NCBI GenBank assembly: GCA_021018815.1
Contig: JAITYX010000150.1
Span: forward strand, 62,001 to 126,000
Origin: Talinum fruticosum
Lineage: Eukaryota; Streptophyta; Magnoliopsida; Caryophyllales; Talinaceae
DNA length: 64,000 bases
Reading direction: 5' to 3'
Shown: piece after piece, positions 45,704-58,482 of the stretch
Layout: the number at the start of each line of letters is the position of its first letter
How positions within the stretch are numbered: the first letter of the stretch is position 1
Program-made: the position numbers and the translations under genes
The notes under the pieces: model-generated
What the model saw: only the letters and a program-made list of their open reading frames with translations
Told to the model about the DNA's origin: nothing
The model's database searches: none

Positions 45704-46790
45704 TGGTTTATAATACAAAAATTTTGGTTTAGTTAGTGCATAAGGTAAATAAGGTAAGAAATCTAGATTTAGAATGAAAGTGCTATGGTGTACCTGTCTT
45801 AGCCGTGACTATTTCCGTTTGAAAACTATACTCGGTTTGGACGAGCGGGGTTAGCTCGTGTTGCCTCCGTGCGTGGATTGGATATGGACTTTGTGTTCCC
45901 TTCGTCCACGACCTTTTGCCTTTTTGGACAATTAGATACCCGGTGTTCGGTGCTTCCACACCAAATGCACTTGTTCGTTCCCATCCTACAATCCGTGGTG
46001 GAATGATTGGTCCAACCACATTTTCCACATGGTTCCGGACTAGTGGTGTTTTTGTTTTGGTTGGGGTTGGCTCGTGTACTATTCTTATTCCGATTCGACC
46101 TCCTTGATCATCCCATTTCCTTTTGAATTTCCCATGCTATAAACCCCGAGTTCTGTCTTTATCCTCTCTACTTCGGTCGCTCTTTCATATAATTCCCGAG
46201 TAGTCTTAATTGGTTGTCCAGCCAGTTGGTGCCGTATAAATAGGGCTAATCCCTCTTCGTACCTCAACATCTTCATTCTTTCAGTGGCCACAAAGTCTTG
46301 GGCGAATCGGGCCAATTTATTGAACTTAGAAGTATATTGCATCACCGTCATATTTTCTGTCATCTTGAGTTCTAAAAACTCCTTTTCCTTCTTACGTTGA
46401 ACCGATGCAGGGTAAAATCGGCCCTAAGTTCCTCCGAAATTTGGACCATGTGAATTCGGGTCCTTGGCATTTTTCCTTAATTGTACTCCACCATATATCT
46501 GCTTCTCCGGATAGATAGAAGGTTCCTATATCCACCTTTTTATCCTCGGGGACTTCTATAATCGTGAAAATTTTCTCCGATTCCTAATCCAATCTTCCAA
46601 TTCCACTGGATCGATTTTTCCAGTATATATCCTAGGGTTTCTCTTGGCTACCCTATCTGCCCACTTTTCCGTGTTGCTTGGAGGGTTCTACTGGGGCCGT
46701 AGGTATCTCGTGTAATAATTCTTGAATAAGGTTTCCCCAATATATAGGGTTGGTAAGGTTTTGGGTGTCTTAATTAAATGGCATTTCGAA
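45704..46790 (-). pseudogene. Ty3/gypsy-type gag, minus strand, broken
   Basis: In minus sense the chain starts near 46785 (NPIYWGNLIQELLHEIP). It continues through a gag core with ADIWWSTIKEKCQGPEFTWSKF at about 46480, then MQYTSKFNKLARFAQDFVATERMKM and RHQLAGQPIKTTRELYERATEVE (frame 46363-46085). Two zinc knuckles follow at about 46030-45920: CGKCGWTNHSTTDC and CIWCGSTEHRVSNC. Frame changes separate the parts. No protease or RT follows before the copia insertion or on its far side, so pol appears deleted or never present. Confidence 0.72.
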
Positions 46791-47770
46791 TGCAAGTTTA
46801 CGAAAAGTTCTATTTAAACACTCCTGTATATTTTGAAAACAAATGAGCTTTGAACCAACATTGTTGATTTAATAAGTGTTTGGAAATGTGTTCCAAAGAA
46901 ATGAAATTGAATTTGAAGGAGTGGCATATTGTGCTATGCCTTCTAGGGTGTTAAACTGATTTGAAATTATGGTTTAAAACCGAGTTTGATGAGTGATTGT
47001 GATCACTTGTGCTAAGGATTGTTTAGACTAGAGGAAAGAGGTGGTAGTGCGTAGTAGATAATGGGGTCCTTACATATCGGGATGCTCATCAACCTTGCGT
47101 TACATGATGGGTTAATACACCGGGGCCCCTGGTGTACCGGGATGCTTAAGTAACCATACGTATTCAGGTTGATTCTTTCTCGACGAGGAAAGCGGAGCCT
47201 TCCAAGTTTCGTAAAAGTAGGTCCCGGAGCTCGAGTCATGGGTCGTGCCCCAAGAAACTGTCCGGTACTAGATCAAGTCAAAAGCCCCGAAAAGAGACTC
47301 GATGTTTCGAGTGATTGTTGACAAGTACAAAGCCTTGTTTGAGGAAAATGTGAAAATACAATTTCGGTGTTAAATTGTGTGAGCTTGTGTGCATATTGAA
47401 TAATTAAAGTTTTATCTTGTTTTGATTTGGTCTCGATTCATTTAGTAAGCTAGCTTAGAAATATGAGAATTGTTGTTTGAGTGATATTTGGAACACAGAG
47501 CATGTTTGAAAAGGGAGTTAGAATTATGGAACGAGAGTTGCGATATGGTGGATGGACTGGTACTACTAATACTCCATGGTTTGTCATATGTGAATAAAGT
47601 ATGGGTGTTATAATTTTGGGATAGGATTACCCATTGAGCTTATGGTTTTCTCACCTCGTATCTCTTTGCAGTTGCAGATACTCCTTATGGTGAATTGCCC
47701 TACACCTTTAGCATACACTCGGATTCATGCACATGATACTATTCCCGAGTTTATATTAACTATTTAAAGA
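46791..47770. repeat. LTR-like debris
   Basis: Non-coding sequence contains paired ACCGGGATGCT-like units (about 47075 and 47135) and a stretch ending CACCTCGTATCTCTTTGCAG (about 47652). Both resemble the LTR of gypsy-type elements in plus sense. The orientation conflicts with the neighbouring minus-strand gag, so this is probably an older, rearranged fragment. Confidence 0.35.
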
Positions 47771-48426
47771 AAAATATAATCACTTGTGTTATTTTGACTT
47801 ATTATTATTATTATTACTAGCTTTGATCTACGCACATTTACATACAGTATCGTATAGAAATAATCTTATTAAATAATTACATTACAAATATAGTTAAAAA
47901 ATAGTAACAAAAAAATTTAAAAATTTATGTGTAACTAAACATGTAAAACATGCATGGATTACATTGAATTAGCTTTTATTTTGATTTACAAAATCTTTCT
48001 TAAGAATAGCTTGGAGTTACACACAATGCGTGCAAGATTAATTTAAGTCTATCAAAATTTACGTTTTAGTATTCCCCTTTAAAAAAGAAAGAGATATTTT
48101 TGGTAACTATGTTTCCAGATTTGAAATAGTGAATATGAGAATCATAATAATCTTTTTTTTGAAACTGTTGTACTTCTTACCTATTATAATTTCTTATGTA
48201 AATACTCTTGATAAACCATGTTATTTAGAAATGTCTTTCCCAATCATATTCATATATAAAGTCAAGAACATCAAGTGTGAGTGTACATTACAATTAACTC
48301 CAACTAAATAATTTGAGTATAAAAAATATTTTATCGTACATGATTGAATAACCAAAAACATAAAAGGTGTGTACAGTAGTGTAAAGAGATAAATAAAATG
48401 ATAATGGAACTAACTTACATTGGTAC

Positions 48427-48499
<73 letters not shown>

Positions 48500-50178
48500 C
48501 AACTTTAATGAGTTATTCTCTTCCGTATGTCAAATAATCTGATCCGATAAATCTAAATGACCAAAATTGGATGTTAAACATAAACATTTTATATGATATC
48601 CGAATTATATGATCAAATGAGAAAAAGGTAAAGACTAAAATTTTCATTACATTACACAATTAACTACAACTAAATAACTTTCAATTTTAAAAAAATAAAT
48701 ACCATATACTATAGAAAGGAAAAAAACATAAGACGTAAGAAAGTAAAAGTAATTAACTGAGGTAATGTTATAGTTAAGATGTGTTAATACACAATTTTTT
48801 ATGTGGTATTTTTTTGTATATATCAAATAATCCAATTCATTGAATAATGGAGAATTTATATCAAATAATTTATATGATCCAATAATTTGTGACTATTTTA
48901 TTCTTGTGATACAAGTTATATGAAGGGTAAAAAGGAAAGCAAAAATTGTACAATCACAGAGGAGTCTTGGCTTCATATATAAAGGAAATAAATTATTCAA
49001 ACTCTATATGTTATAAGGATAATTTATATCAACAATACTTATTTATTTATCCAAGATCCAAACTTTATAATTTGGACTTTATTTGTTTTAATTAAGGAAC
49101 ACAAATTTTTTTATGTATCTTTATATTTAAGAGCATAAATGCTCCTACACTTGAGGAGAGAGAGAGAGAGAATTGGAGCATCGGTATAATAGGTAACCGG
49201 AGATAGAGAGAGAGGTAAATGCAGAGATATATGACAATTATTGTTTAATTAAATTATTTCAATCAATTGACTTTTATTTTAATTTAAAAGAGGGGTAAAT
49301 TTGTTCAGGGAAAGTTATACAACACTTTAATCTTCTTTCCTTTATATATAACATAGATCTATTGTTATAAATTAGTTAAAATAACTAAGCATAAAAATAA
49401 AATTAATTAGTGTTCTTGCATCGCAAGGAGTGTAACCATAGTTTAATTAATAATAGAAAGTTGTAAATTTTGATATAGTATGTTTTATACGTTAATTTTT
49501 TTGGACCTATGAAAATTAGAAATAATTTAGAAGTCCATCAATATTAAACAAAAGAATTTACATGTAAGGAAAAGGAAAACAATTAATATGAGTAAAATTG
49601 ATAAATTAATTACTAATATGTCAATTGGGATTATAAAGCGAACTAATGAAAAAAACGTTAGTTAAAGTGACAAATGAATTGAAACAGAAGGAGTATTTAT
49701 GTGTGTACATAATAAACTGCTATCAAAAACCTTTTTTGGTTTTTTCTTTTGGGGCAAAGGAGATGCAACCAAAGACATAAATGAAACATAATGTATTAAA
49801 TGCAAATTGATAACTTGGTACGTACTAGGTACTAGTGGTTGTTGCTGAAGCCCACACATTCTACGATCTCACTGGTCCCACTTTAAGAAGCGAATTTTAA
49901 ATTCTTGATAATTGGAAAACGAGTCAATTTAAATCAACTTTAGTTTGCTTTAGTTTAACTTTGTGTCATTTTTATGAGATTTTTTTCCATTTTTAGAGGT
50001 TATAACTTTTGATAATGTTTATAATCGTTAATCAATTGCAAATGCTAACTGCTAATTATAAATACTGACAATTGTTAATTATATCAGTTGATAATTAGAC
50101 ACCCTTAGGCACTTCAAGGCTCCGCCACTAACGTTTTGCTAATGAAGCTTGAAGCTAAGCTCATAGTTTGTCTTGATG
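47771..50178. other. AT-rich intergenic DNA
   Basis: No gene is supported. A block at about 49665-49860 resembles 52795-53190 (shared ACATAATGTA, TTGGTACGTACTA and CACGATCTC-like pieces). Each starts with ATGACAAAT(G/A)AATTGAAA-type sequence, reminiscent of Stowaway-like ends. This may be a decayed repeat pair. Confidence 0.45.
48429..48499. repeat. (AAT)n microsatellite
   Basis: About 23 uninterrupted AAT/ATA units. Confidence 0.95.
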
Positions 50179-50181
50179 TAA

Positions 50182-50926
50182 GTAATGTTTGGTATCACTT
50201 TTTTGGGGAGGAATTTGAAACTTAGGGGTATCAAGTCCCCTCCAAAATTGAGGAATTTGAACACTCATATTTATAAGGGGATTAGCCTCATCTTTCAAGG
50301 GTTCAATTTTACTGTTTTTGCGAAAAAAATAAGTCCAAAAATCATTTTGCCCATTGTTCATCGTCACTGTTCTTCGCACATTTAGTCACTGGTGGCAAAG
50401 CTACTCCATTGCTTCCACTGCCACAAGGAACCTGCTCTTAGAGGCGGCTGCGGCTCCACCACCGACGATTGTGCCTCCATTGGCTTCACCTTCAACCGTG
50501 GGCTTTCCCAAATTGCGGCGATTATCTTCATTCATCGACTCTAGAGATTCCCTTCAATACTTCCCGACATCTTCATTCCTATGACTAATGTATCGAAGCC
50601 TTAGTTTGAGTAAGGGTCGCGGGGTTGATTCGGATCTTGCGATGGGAGAGGTTAGGGGGCGAAGAGAGAGGGAGGGACAAGATAACCGTGCTTGGGCTGG
50701 TCGGCCACTCCCGTGACTGGCCGACGGTGGCGAAAATGGTGGGTTATGGTGCTGACTGGCTTGTATGGGGTTAGCAGTGGTGGCATCTTGGCATGAATCG
50801 TTGACATTGTGCTGGGCAAGGTCAAGGAATACTTTTGTTTGATTATTGATGAGTGATTACATTATCATTATTTTGTTTTTGATGAAAGGAATCATTTTTT
50901 TTACTCAGCCAAAAAATTGTCATTAA

Positions 50927-50989
<63 letters not shown>

Positions 50990-51230
50990 TTATAATTTTT
51001 AAAGGTCTATTTCTTTTTTTGGATAATATTAAAGTTCTATTTCTAAAAATTCAAAAATAAAAACAGATTTAATTCCATTACATAGTTGACAACTAGGCAA
51101 CAAGGTTGGGAAGAATTCCATTCTTGTTTTATACCAAACACATAAGAAAAATATTCAAATCCCCTATGTAAATCCCCAGGTATCATTCCCTTATTATATT
51201 ACATTTTAATTTTTCATACCAAATAGGGCT
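50182..51230. mobile_element. PIF/Harbinger-like non-autonomous element
   Basis: It begins GTAATGTTTGGTATCAC and ends CATACCAAATAGGGC, with inverted TGTTTGGTAT/ATACCAAATA cores. TAA lies on each side (50179-50181 and 51231-51233). The interior carries GC-rich sequence at 50380-50800, which may be a captured host fragment (unidentified), and an (ATT)n tract. No transposase is seen. Confidence 0.55.
50927..50991. repeat. (ATT)n microsatellite
   Basis: About 20 uninterrupted ATT units. Confidence 0.95.
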
Positions 51231-51491
51231 TAAGGGTATAATCTTTTACGAACAGCTACCGTGCAATAAAAAGCTCTCTTAACAAGTGTGCTTCCGGATA
51301 TTTTGATTAACTTGTGTTCTCCTCCTCGCTGAGATGAAACTGCTAACACGCCAAGCAATACTTTGTTATAAGTTCTAAAGGTGGTAAAAAACTTATGCTA
51401 GAGAAAATTTTCATTATATCTATTGATTTATAATTTTCATTACATATTAGTGGATGATAGTTTAGTTTGTTTGTTGTTTTATGAACTTTTA

Positions 51492-52592
51492 GGGCATGTT
51501 TGGTTGGATGTAATCGAAGTGGTAATGGAATCAAATTGGTAATGGTGATTATATTACCATGTTTGGTTATAACTTTGTAATACAATCAAAATTGTAGTGT
51601 AATTATATTAACCTTTACCTATGCAATTACAATTACTTGAACATTTACTAAAAAATCATGATTACATCCATCCTTATGATCAAATAACACACTTCTAATA
51701 AATTTCTCTCTCTCTCTCTTCCCCCTCCCCCAATTCCATATCCATTTTCTCTCTCCTCCTTGGCAAGCAAAACATTTATCCATTTGATAAGAAACTAAAT
51801 TTTTTTCTTCTATTATCTTAATATATGATATAATCGTTAAATCATTAAGAGAAAATTTTAAATTTAATATTTTAGATTTAAAATTTAAGTATTCAATTAA
51901 GAAGATAAAAGAAGCTTAAATTAAAATTTTTAGATCAAAATTTTTTACTTGTTAACACTTATCTTTAATTCAATAAATATTTATCATAAATAAAATAATT
52001 TTAGTTTGTATTTTTTATTCATGAAAAAATTTCAAAACTTAATTATATGATTGAAGAGATTAAAAAATCTCAAATATAAATTTAGAGTTTAAAATTTTGT
52101 TATGTGGATAACATTTGTCTTCACTACGACAAACATTTATTGCCACTAGAATAATCGAATTGATCTTTTTGCTATCAAAAAAATTTAAAATTAGGAAATA
52201 TGATATAAAAGATTAAAAAATCTTTAAAATGATTTTGAATTTAAAATATTTTCGTGTGGATAACATTTATCTTTATTACTATATTTATTGTTATTAGAAT
52301 AATATAGTTGATATTTGCAATAAAACTTGATTATTTGATAGAAAATATTTTTAAAAGCTCAAATCTAAACATGTAGCTCAAATTTTTATTTAGATAGCAT
52401 TTATCTCCATTACAATAATTTAATTACTAACTTTGGTCATTGAAATAATATATTACCATTGTGATTACATTACACTTTTTATATAACCAAATATGGTAAT
52501 GTAATTGTTGCCCCATTACATTACATATCTAATTACATTACATAGTTGATTACATTACACCCCTATTGTATTACATCCAACTAAACGCCACA
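51492..52592. mobile_element. Tourist-like PIF/Harbinger element, copy 2
   Basis: It has the same ends as copy 1 at 26582 (GGGCATGTTTGGTTGGATG at the left, CATCCAACTAAACGCCACA at the right). It is flanked by TTA at 51489-51491 and 52593-52595. Length (1101 against 1105 bases) and internal order match copy 1, with many point differences. No coding capacity. Confidence 0.9.
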
Positions 52593-52595
52593 TTA

Positions 52596-55500
52596 TAGTT
52601 CATTATATCTATTGATTTATAATTTTCATTACATATTATTATTGAATAGTTTACTAAGTTTGCTTTTATTAATTACTTATATTATCTCTACTTTTCTCAT
52701 TTCTAATAATGAATCCTAGAGACATTTTGATCTTTTAATTACTATTTTTTTTAAAAATTTACTCCACTTCAGTATTTTCTCAATAGTACACAATGACAAA
52801 TAAATTGAAAGCCAGGGAGCATCTATTTTAGTTTTACACCACATCCATTGTAAATCAAAATTTAATTGAATAATGTTAAAAAACGGAGGTGAGTGATGTA
52901 AAAATACAAAGGTTAAAAACAGGAAACCTTTTTTTATAGCAAAAAAAAGGAAACCTTTTTTATAGCAAAAAAAAAAAAGAAAACCTTTCAATTTGTAGGT
53001 TATGATGCAAAAACAGGAGAAAAGAAAATGAAAAGGTTTAAAATATAAGAAAGAAAAAAGAATTAGAAAGAAAAAAGACATAAATGAAAACATAATGTAG
53101 TAACGGAAATTAATCGCTTGGTACGTACTATGTACACTTGGCCACGCGTTCCACGATCTCCCATCCTCGGTGGTCACACAGTCGCACACAAAGAAACTGG
53201 TTTAAGTTATAACTAGTGTATATCACCCTGTGGGTATATGTCAAATTTTTATTTATTTTAATTTATTTTTAAATAATAAATTACTGATTAACTAATATAT
53301 ATTCTGACTCGTATCACAGAGTCACGCACAAGAAACTGATTTTAAGTTATAATAACACCACTTTCTTTTATTTTTCATTATTGTAATACTAATCAGCTAC
53401 ACCCCTGGTTAGTAAATGAGATGTTCAACTATTCTCTGCTTTCATCCAGAGATCAATCAACGAAGTGGATAATATGTCACTTAAACTGATTGCTTCGTGG
53501 ATGGGCCACTCTTATACTCCACCCCTCTAATAAAGGCCTCTTTATTCTAATAACCCCAATTGCGGATCTCCTTCATAAGGCTATTAGTGATTCTTTTCAT
53601 GCCTGCCTTTCCATCTCCGGTGGCTACAGCTCCCAAAATGTTACCTATTTCAATTGATTCTTTTGCAAGCTTCTAGGGGATGCACTACTGTGATTTCTTT
53701 GGGTTTTTTATGGCCACTTTTAATGTTCTTCTCGAGCCTCTCTTCTTTTCTTTATTCCTTTCCAAATGTTCATTGACTGCTATATCAAAATAAATTGGAG
53801 TTTCCTCCAATTCACTCTCTAAAGGCTGTTGCACTTGTATTTCCAACTACTGGTTGATAATAATAACACCAACTTCTGTGGGAAAAAGCGTAAGCACTTG
53901 CAATTTTGGGATAAACCTTATAATTGGGTCATTCGGATTGATTTTAGATTGGATTAGTTGGGGAAGGGTCATATTCACATCACTAAGATTTGGTTGAGTT
54001 TTTATTTCGCTCAGTTTTGGATTTAGGTTAAGTTGACTTCGGACTAGTTGATCCTTCGTCCAACAAGCTTGTCTTGAAGAAAAAAATACTTTGGTGGAAA
54101 ATGTTAAGATTAAATTCAGTTTAGTTCGGCTTGTTTCAATTCGGTTCAGGTCAATTTAAATTCGGGATCATTGGTTTCGGATCAGGTCACTTTTACCAGT
54201 AATTCTTGTGAATGTTTCCAACCCTGCTTTAACATAGTTCAGGTATAAATGAGCCAAGTGGAGTTGTCTCGAGCTCGACTCAATCAAATTTTAGCTCAAC
54301 TCGGGCTCAACTTTGTATTTGTCTTCCTTAATAAATTTTTGAATTCAACACTATTATCGAAGTTTTATATTTTTGTACTAAATTCAAGAAATAAGGATTC
54401 GAATAAAATCGTGGTGATTTTAATGGTAATTTTATACTCTACGTACAAGTATTTAAAATAAAAAACAACACTAGCTGAGCCTGGAAAAGATCAAGCTTAG
54501 ATCGATACGTTTTCTAGCTGACTCGGAGCTCAAGCTCGGTTTAACTCGAGCACAGCTTGACCAAGCTGAGCTTTAGTGTTTGGCGAGTGGGCTCAGTCTA
54601 GTTGCAACCTTATTACATGAGTGGCAGACATTTTTTTTATTGCATTTATTTGGATTCAATAACAATTTATCTATTAATTATAAAAAAAAGGATGAAGAAT
54701 GTTTTTTTTATTTTATTGAAAAACCTTATCATGATCTCTCAGTAACAATTGTTTTTTAATAGTTAGGGTTTCTCCTTGAGAGAGTTGTGTCTTTCTCCGT
54801 GTGGGAGTTATGTCTTTCTCCTTACGAGACTTAGGATCTGTTCGTACTTACATAAAATTCATTGTCTATTTTTATTTTTTATTCGTTCTTGTTCGTTTTC
54901 GTTCATTTTTGTTCGTTTCTATTCATTTCTGTTCATTTCTTTTTGAGCGCATTATTAGTATTATTATTGTTGTTGTTGTTGTTGTTGTTATTGTTGTCCT
55001 TGTTGTCCTTGTTGTTGTTGTGAATGTTATTATTTCTGTTTGTTATTTTTTGTTTCTGCTCTTTTCCGTTTGTTTCTATTCGTTTTTGCTCTTTTTGTGT
55101 TCGTTTTTGTTTGTTTCCATTTGTTTCTATTTCTAATTCTGTTTCAATGTGTTTTTTTATGTAATTTCCAATAGGCCCTTAAGATTTTCCTTAGTAGGGT
55201 TTTCTTTCTCCCTTTCGTTCGAGTTACTTCTCTCACCTTTTTATACAAGTTTTATCGGGTTATTAACTCGGTTGAGAGTGTATTATCTTGATCTTTTGAT
55301 CAATCGGTTTCATTGGGTTTGATGGAGAATGATTCAATAGTATAAATTCATGTGGCTAAATCAATATAATGTTTCTTTCATATTAAATTTATCATATCAC
55401 ACAGATCCATGTCCCATAACATTTTACAATAGCTCGTCGGCATTCGGAAAGACATATTAAAATTAAAGATTGCGGTTTGCAGTCTAAATAATGATGTCTA

Positions 55501-55700
55501 AAGCCGATTGGAATATATTTACCATCAACTTTGTTGAAATAGAGATATTTTATGACATTTTACATTTACTTTGGCGGCAAAATATCAATGTAGATGTCGT
55601 ATGACTTTACATTGATTAAATTTTCCAACTCTATCAAAAAAGAAAATAATTTTTCTTTATACCTTGTACTGTAGTATGAAGATCCACATCAATAAGAGAT
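52596..55700. other. Intergenic DNA
   Basis: No gene is supported. At about 54240-54617, GAGCTCGACTC- and AAGCTCGGTTTAACTCGAGC-type repeats resemble the subterminal parts of hAT MITEs, but the ends are not clear. At 54968-55020 a (GTT)n tract encodes a Val-rich artefact frame. Confidence 0.45.
54968..55020. repeat. (GTT)n microsatellite
   Basis: Runs of TTG/GTT with a few TCC interruptions. Confidence 0.85.
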
Positions 55701-55718
55701 TAATGCTATAGCTGGTAC

Positions 55719-55726
55719 TATAAATA
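55719..55726 (+). promoter_or_regulatory. TATA box of knottin gene B
   Basis: TATAAATA lies 86 bases before the ATG at 55812, at a position comparable to the TATA box of paralogue A. Confidence 0.6.
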
Positions 55727-55811
55727 TAGACCATGTTATGCTTGAGTTTATCATAACTAGCACCCAATAGAAGTCAAGTTTCCTTAGCTTCAAAGACTGT
55801 CAAATATCTCC

Positions 55812-56315
55812 ATGGCTGGAATTTCTTCAAACTTCCTTCAAACTTGCCCTCCTTGGAGTTCTACTCCTCGCTATATTAGGTTAATTTATTTCTTATCCAT
55901 GCATGGTTTGTTATAGCTATTGTTGGCATTAATGTTAAAGTTGGGCATGAGTTTAATAGCATGCATATATGTTCAAGTAACTGCTTGATACGACGATCAA
56001 TATAATATTATGGTTTTTAATTATATTCGAATTAATTTTGAGTTATTCCTAATAATTCTTTTTGTATAATTTATTTCAGGTCCAACATTGGCAAACTACA
56101 ATACAATAGAAGTGATTGATGAAGGTGTGAGAGAGGGTTTAGGCGTAGAGAACGTGGAAATTATAATTGAGGCCAAAGGGAAAGATGGCAAATCATGTGC
56201 TACAATGTGTGCCAAGGGGTGATCCTTGTGGCCCTCTTTACTGGTGTTGTTCGGGCCTCACATGCGTTTTCAATTGGCGAGCAAGGGGTTTATCTGCCTT
56301 TCCAGCCCGAATTGA
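55812..56315 (+). pseudogene. Secreted knottin-like cysteine-rich peptide, gene B (three frame breaks)
   Basis: ATG at 55812 opens MAGISSNF. A doubled CTTC at 55832-55839 then shifts the frame away from the signal core LALLGVLLLAILG. The intron is 55880-56079 (donor GTTAAT, acceptor ATTTCAG), phase 1 as in paralogue A. Exon 2 starts PTLANYNTIEV and has an acidic propeptide of about 35 residues. The cysteine region, CATMC then C-x5-C-x5-CC-x4-C-x10-C, is broken twice: an extra G in GGGG at 56216-56219 makes a TGA at 56220, and one T too few in the run at 56289-56291 shifts the last Cys out of frame. The paralogue-like frame would stop at 56313-56315. The gene is either a young pseudogene or damaged by homopolymer errors. 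A defence or enzyme-inhibitor role is inferred from the fold type only. Confidence 0.68.
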
Positions 56316-57020
56316 ACCCGATCAACTCTGCGTACATGTATTATCCTTTATAGGTCGTCAATGCATGAGAGTATGTTAAATAAATATGGAAGCATGCTAT
56401 TAATCAGTAGCCATCCTACCATCCTAAATAATCATGTACGCATCTATCTATCTGGTACTTTGTTTTGAAGTTTAATAAATATATTTTCTACATATATATG
56501 TACTCTCCTTTCGCTTACCATGTTTTCTTTTATATGGATTGAGAGTTGACCACCAGTAGAGAATTACATATGATAAAATACTCCCATTGTACATATAATA
56601 TAACAGTATCAAATTCCATGCACCAATTTGTATTACTCTATCAATGCAAAGCCTTGTCCATCAAAGAGAAAAAGGGGGTGGTATTTAGTATCCATCAAAT
56701 GATGGGAATCATAACGAACCATCTCAACTCCATATTGATCGAATTCTGTGTCAAGTGAACTCAACGACACTATCAATCACCACCTCCAGGCCCACGCCAA
56801 GCCCTAATTAATCTGCCCCTCTCCTTTTTCTCTCTCCCTCTATCTCTTCTCTTTCCTATTTCCACCCCTTTTTTTAAAAAAATATTGAATACTTTGTTAC
56901 TTGATCTTCTAAAAAATAAAATAAAAAATCTAAAATATGTGATAGGAAAATTCTACTCTTTGTAACCAGAGATTAACTTACTCAAGCTCAAAAATAGTAG
57001 ATCGACCACACAAAAAGAGG
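56316..57020. other. Intergenic DNA downstream of knottin gene B
   Basis: The knottin 3' region (AATAAATA at 56472 could be a polyadenylation signal) is followed by featureless AT-rich and CT-rich sequence. Confidence 0.45.
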
Positions 57021-57026
57021 ACGGTC

Positions 57027-58482
57027 TTATCTCTTATAAGTCACTAGTTCAACTCCAACACAAATTGAAGACAAGATATTTAAAAGAAAAAGGGAAGAAA
57101 AAAAGGAAACACATAATTGAAAGAGACCATACATCAAGAACATGAAAGATTCAGCAGAGTTACGTACAATCTCCTTCATGTATTTGAGAACGTAGAAGTC
57201 ACACTCCACGTTCCCCTGGTTGACGATGACACTATAATAACTGTAATTGATTCCCAATGCATATATTATTAGTTGTATGATAAGTATAATTTCCTGGAAA
57301 TTAAAAGAAATTTAACGCTAAGTAAGAAAACCTCACCTTAATAGAAATAGTAGATGGGATTTTTTGCCTTTACTGATTTTCTGGGCCTCCTTGCATACCA
57401 TAAACTTCGATAATACTATTTTTCAATTGATGAATAAGCTGAAATGAAGATCATGTGTTGTTGTAATATATCATTAAGGCATTAAGGCATTAAGGCATAT
57501 AATAATTGAAAGAACACTTAATAAAACCAATGAAAATGAATAAGCGAACTCACGATGTGACAATGACTTTGTCATCGATCTTTCCTCATGGGTGGACTAG
57601 AGGATTGAACCAACACGCCATATTAAGCATCGGATAAATTACAGCAAGCATCTAATGATGACTACACCGACACAAACAGACTTAAAATGTAATTATAGAT
57701 AAACACAAGGAAAACATGTATTAATGAATTTTAGGTTAATTTTTGGGGTTTGTACACTTACCACACAATGAATGGTGATAAGTAACATATTTTCTTTGTC
57801 CCGACCAATAGGTTGGAAATGAATTTTAATCTTTCTTCAAACGTCCGTCCATGGGCATGAATCTCTTCGAGGAACTAGAATTCAACAGACTCGTACGAGT
57901 CACCTCATGAAGCCACCAATTACATATTAATTTATTTATAATTAAAAAGAAAATTTAAAAATGTAACTGAACTTATATATAGCAATTCACATAAGGTCAA
58001 GCATAATTGCTTTTGCGCTGATCTCCTGCACCTATAGAAACTGCGTTATGTCCTCCTAGAAGATCAATATATCACCTTCTCACCATCACCTTCTTATTAC
58101 ACCAACACATGTCTTCGTGTCGTGATTCGAACTTCTCCGTTCGGTGGCAAACGTTTCACCGGACCTAGGAGACGCCCAGTCCACTTCGAAAGTGAATCAC
58201 CAATAGGTTGGAGACCTGCAGTCTGATCAGCCACTAATTTCTTTGTCTTATGACTACCAACTATTCCTTAGCAGTGCCCTTATTCTCACTAGCAACTCTT
58301 CCAAGATCCTAATTCACACAGGATGACAATATACGAATTAGAAATATGTGATATTAATAATTTGTAACTATTAAATTCATCGAAATCACAAATCTATATA
58401 TTAAAAAAAAAAAAACCTTCGTACCAACAAGTATGGCTAAACTCTTGAGCTAAGCAATGAAATTGTTGATCGCTTCGTCAAT
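57027..58482 (-). pseudogene. Decayed CACTA second-ORF remnant (Ulp1-type protease)
   Basis: On the minus strand at about 57235-57145 the reading NQGNVECDFYVLKYMKEIV matches the catalytic-Cys block of Ulp1-like proteases in plant CACTA elements (usual form GTVECGYYVMRYMKEI). The expected G after EC is D. The remainder to 58482 is non-coding in all frames but rich in small matches to interrupted exons. Element ends were not found. It may belong with the CACTA terminus at 58483. Confidence 0.5.

Noticed and set aside
54240..54617. Possible hAT MITE with GAGCTCG-type ends
   Set aside because: Inverted ends are suggestive but I could not find an 8-bp duplication or clean termini.
54801..55136. 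111-residue frame with a Val-rich run
   Set aside because: Translation of a (GTT)n microsatellite and T-rich flanks.
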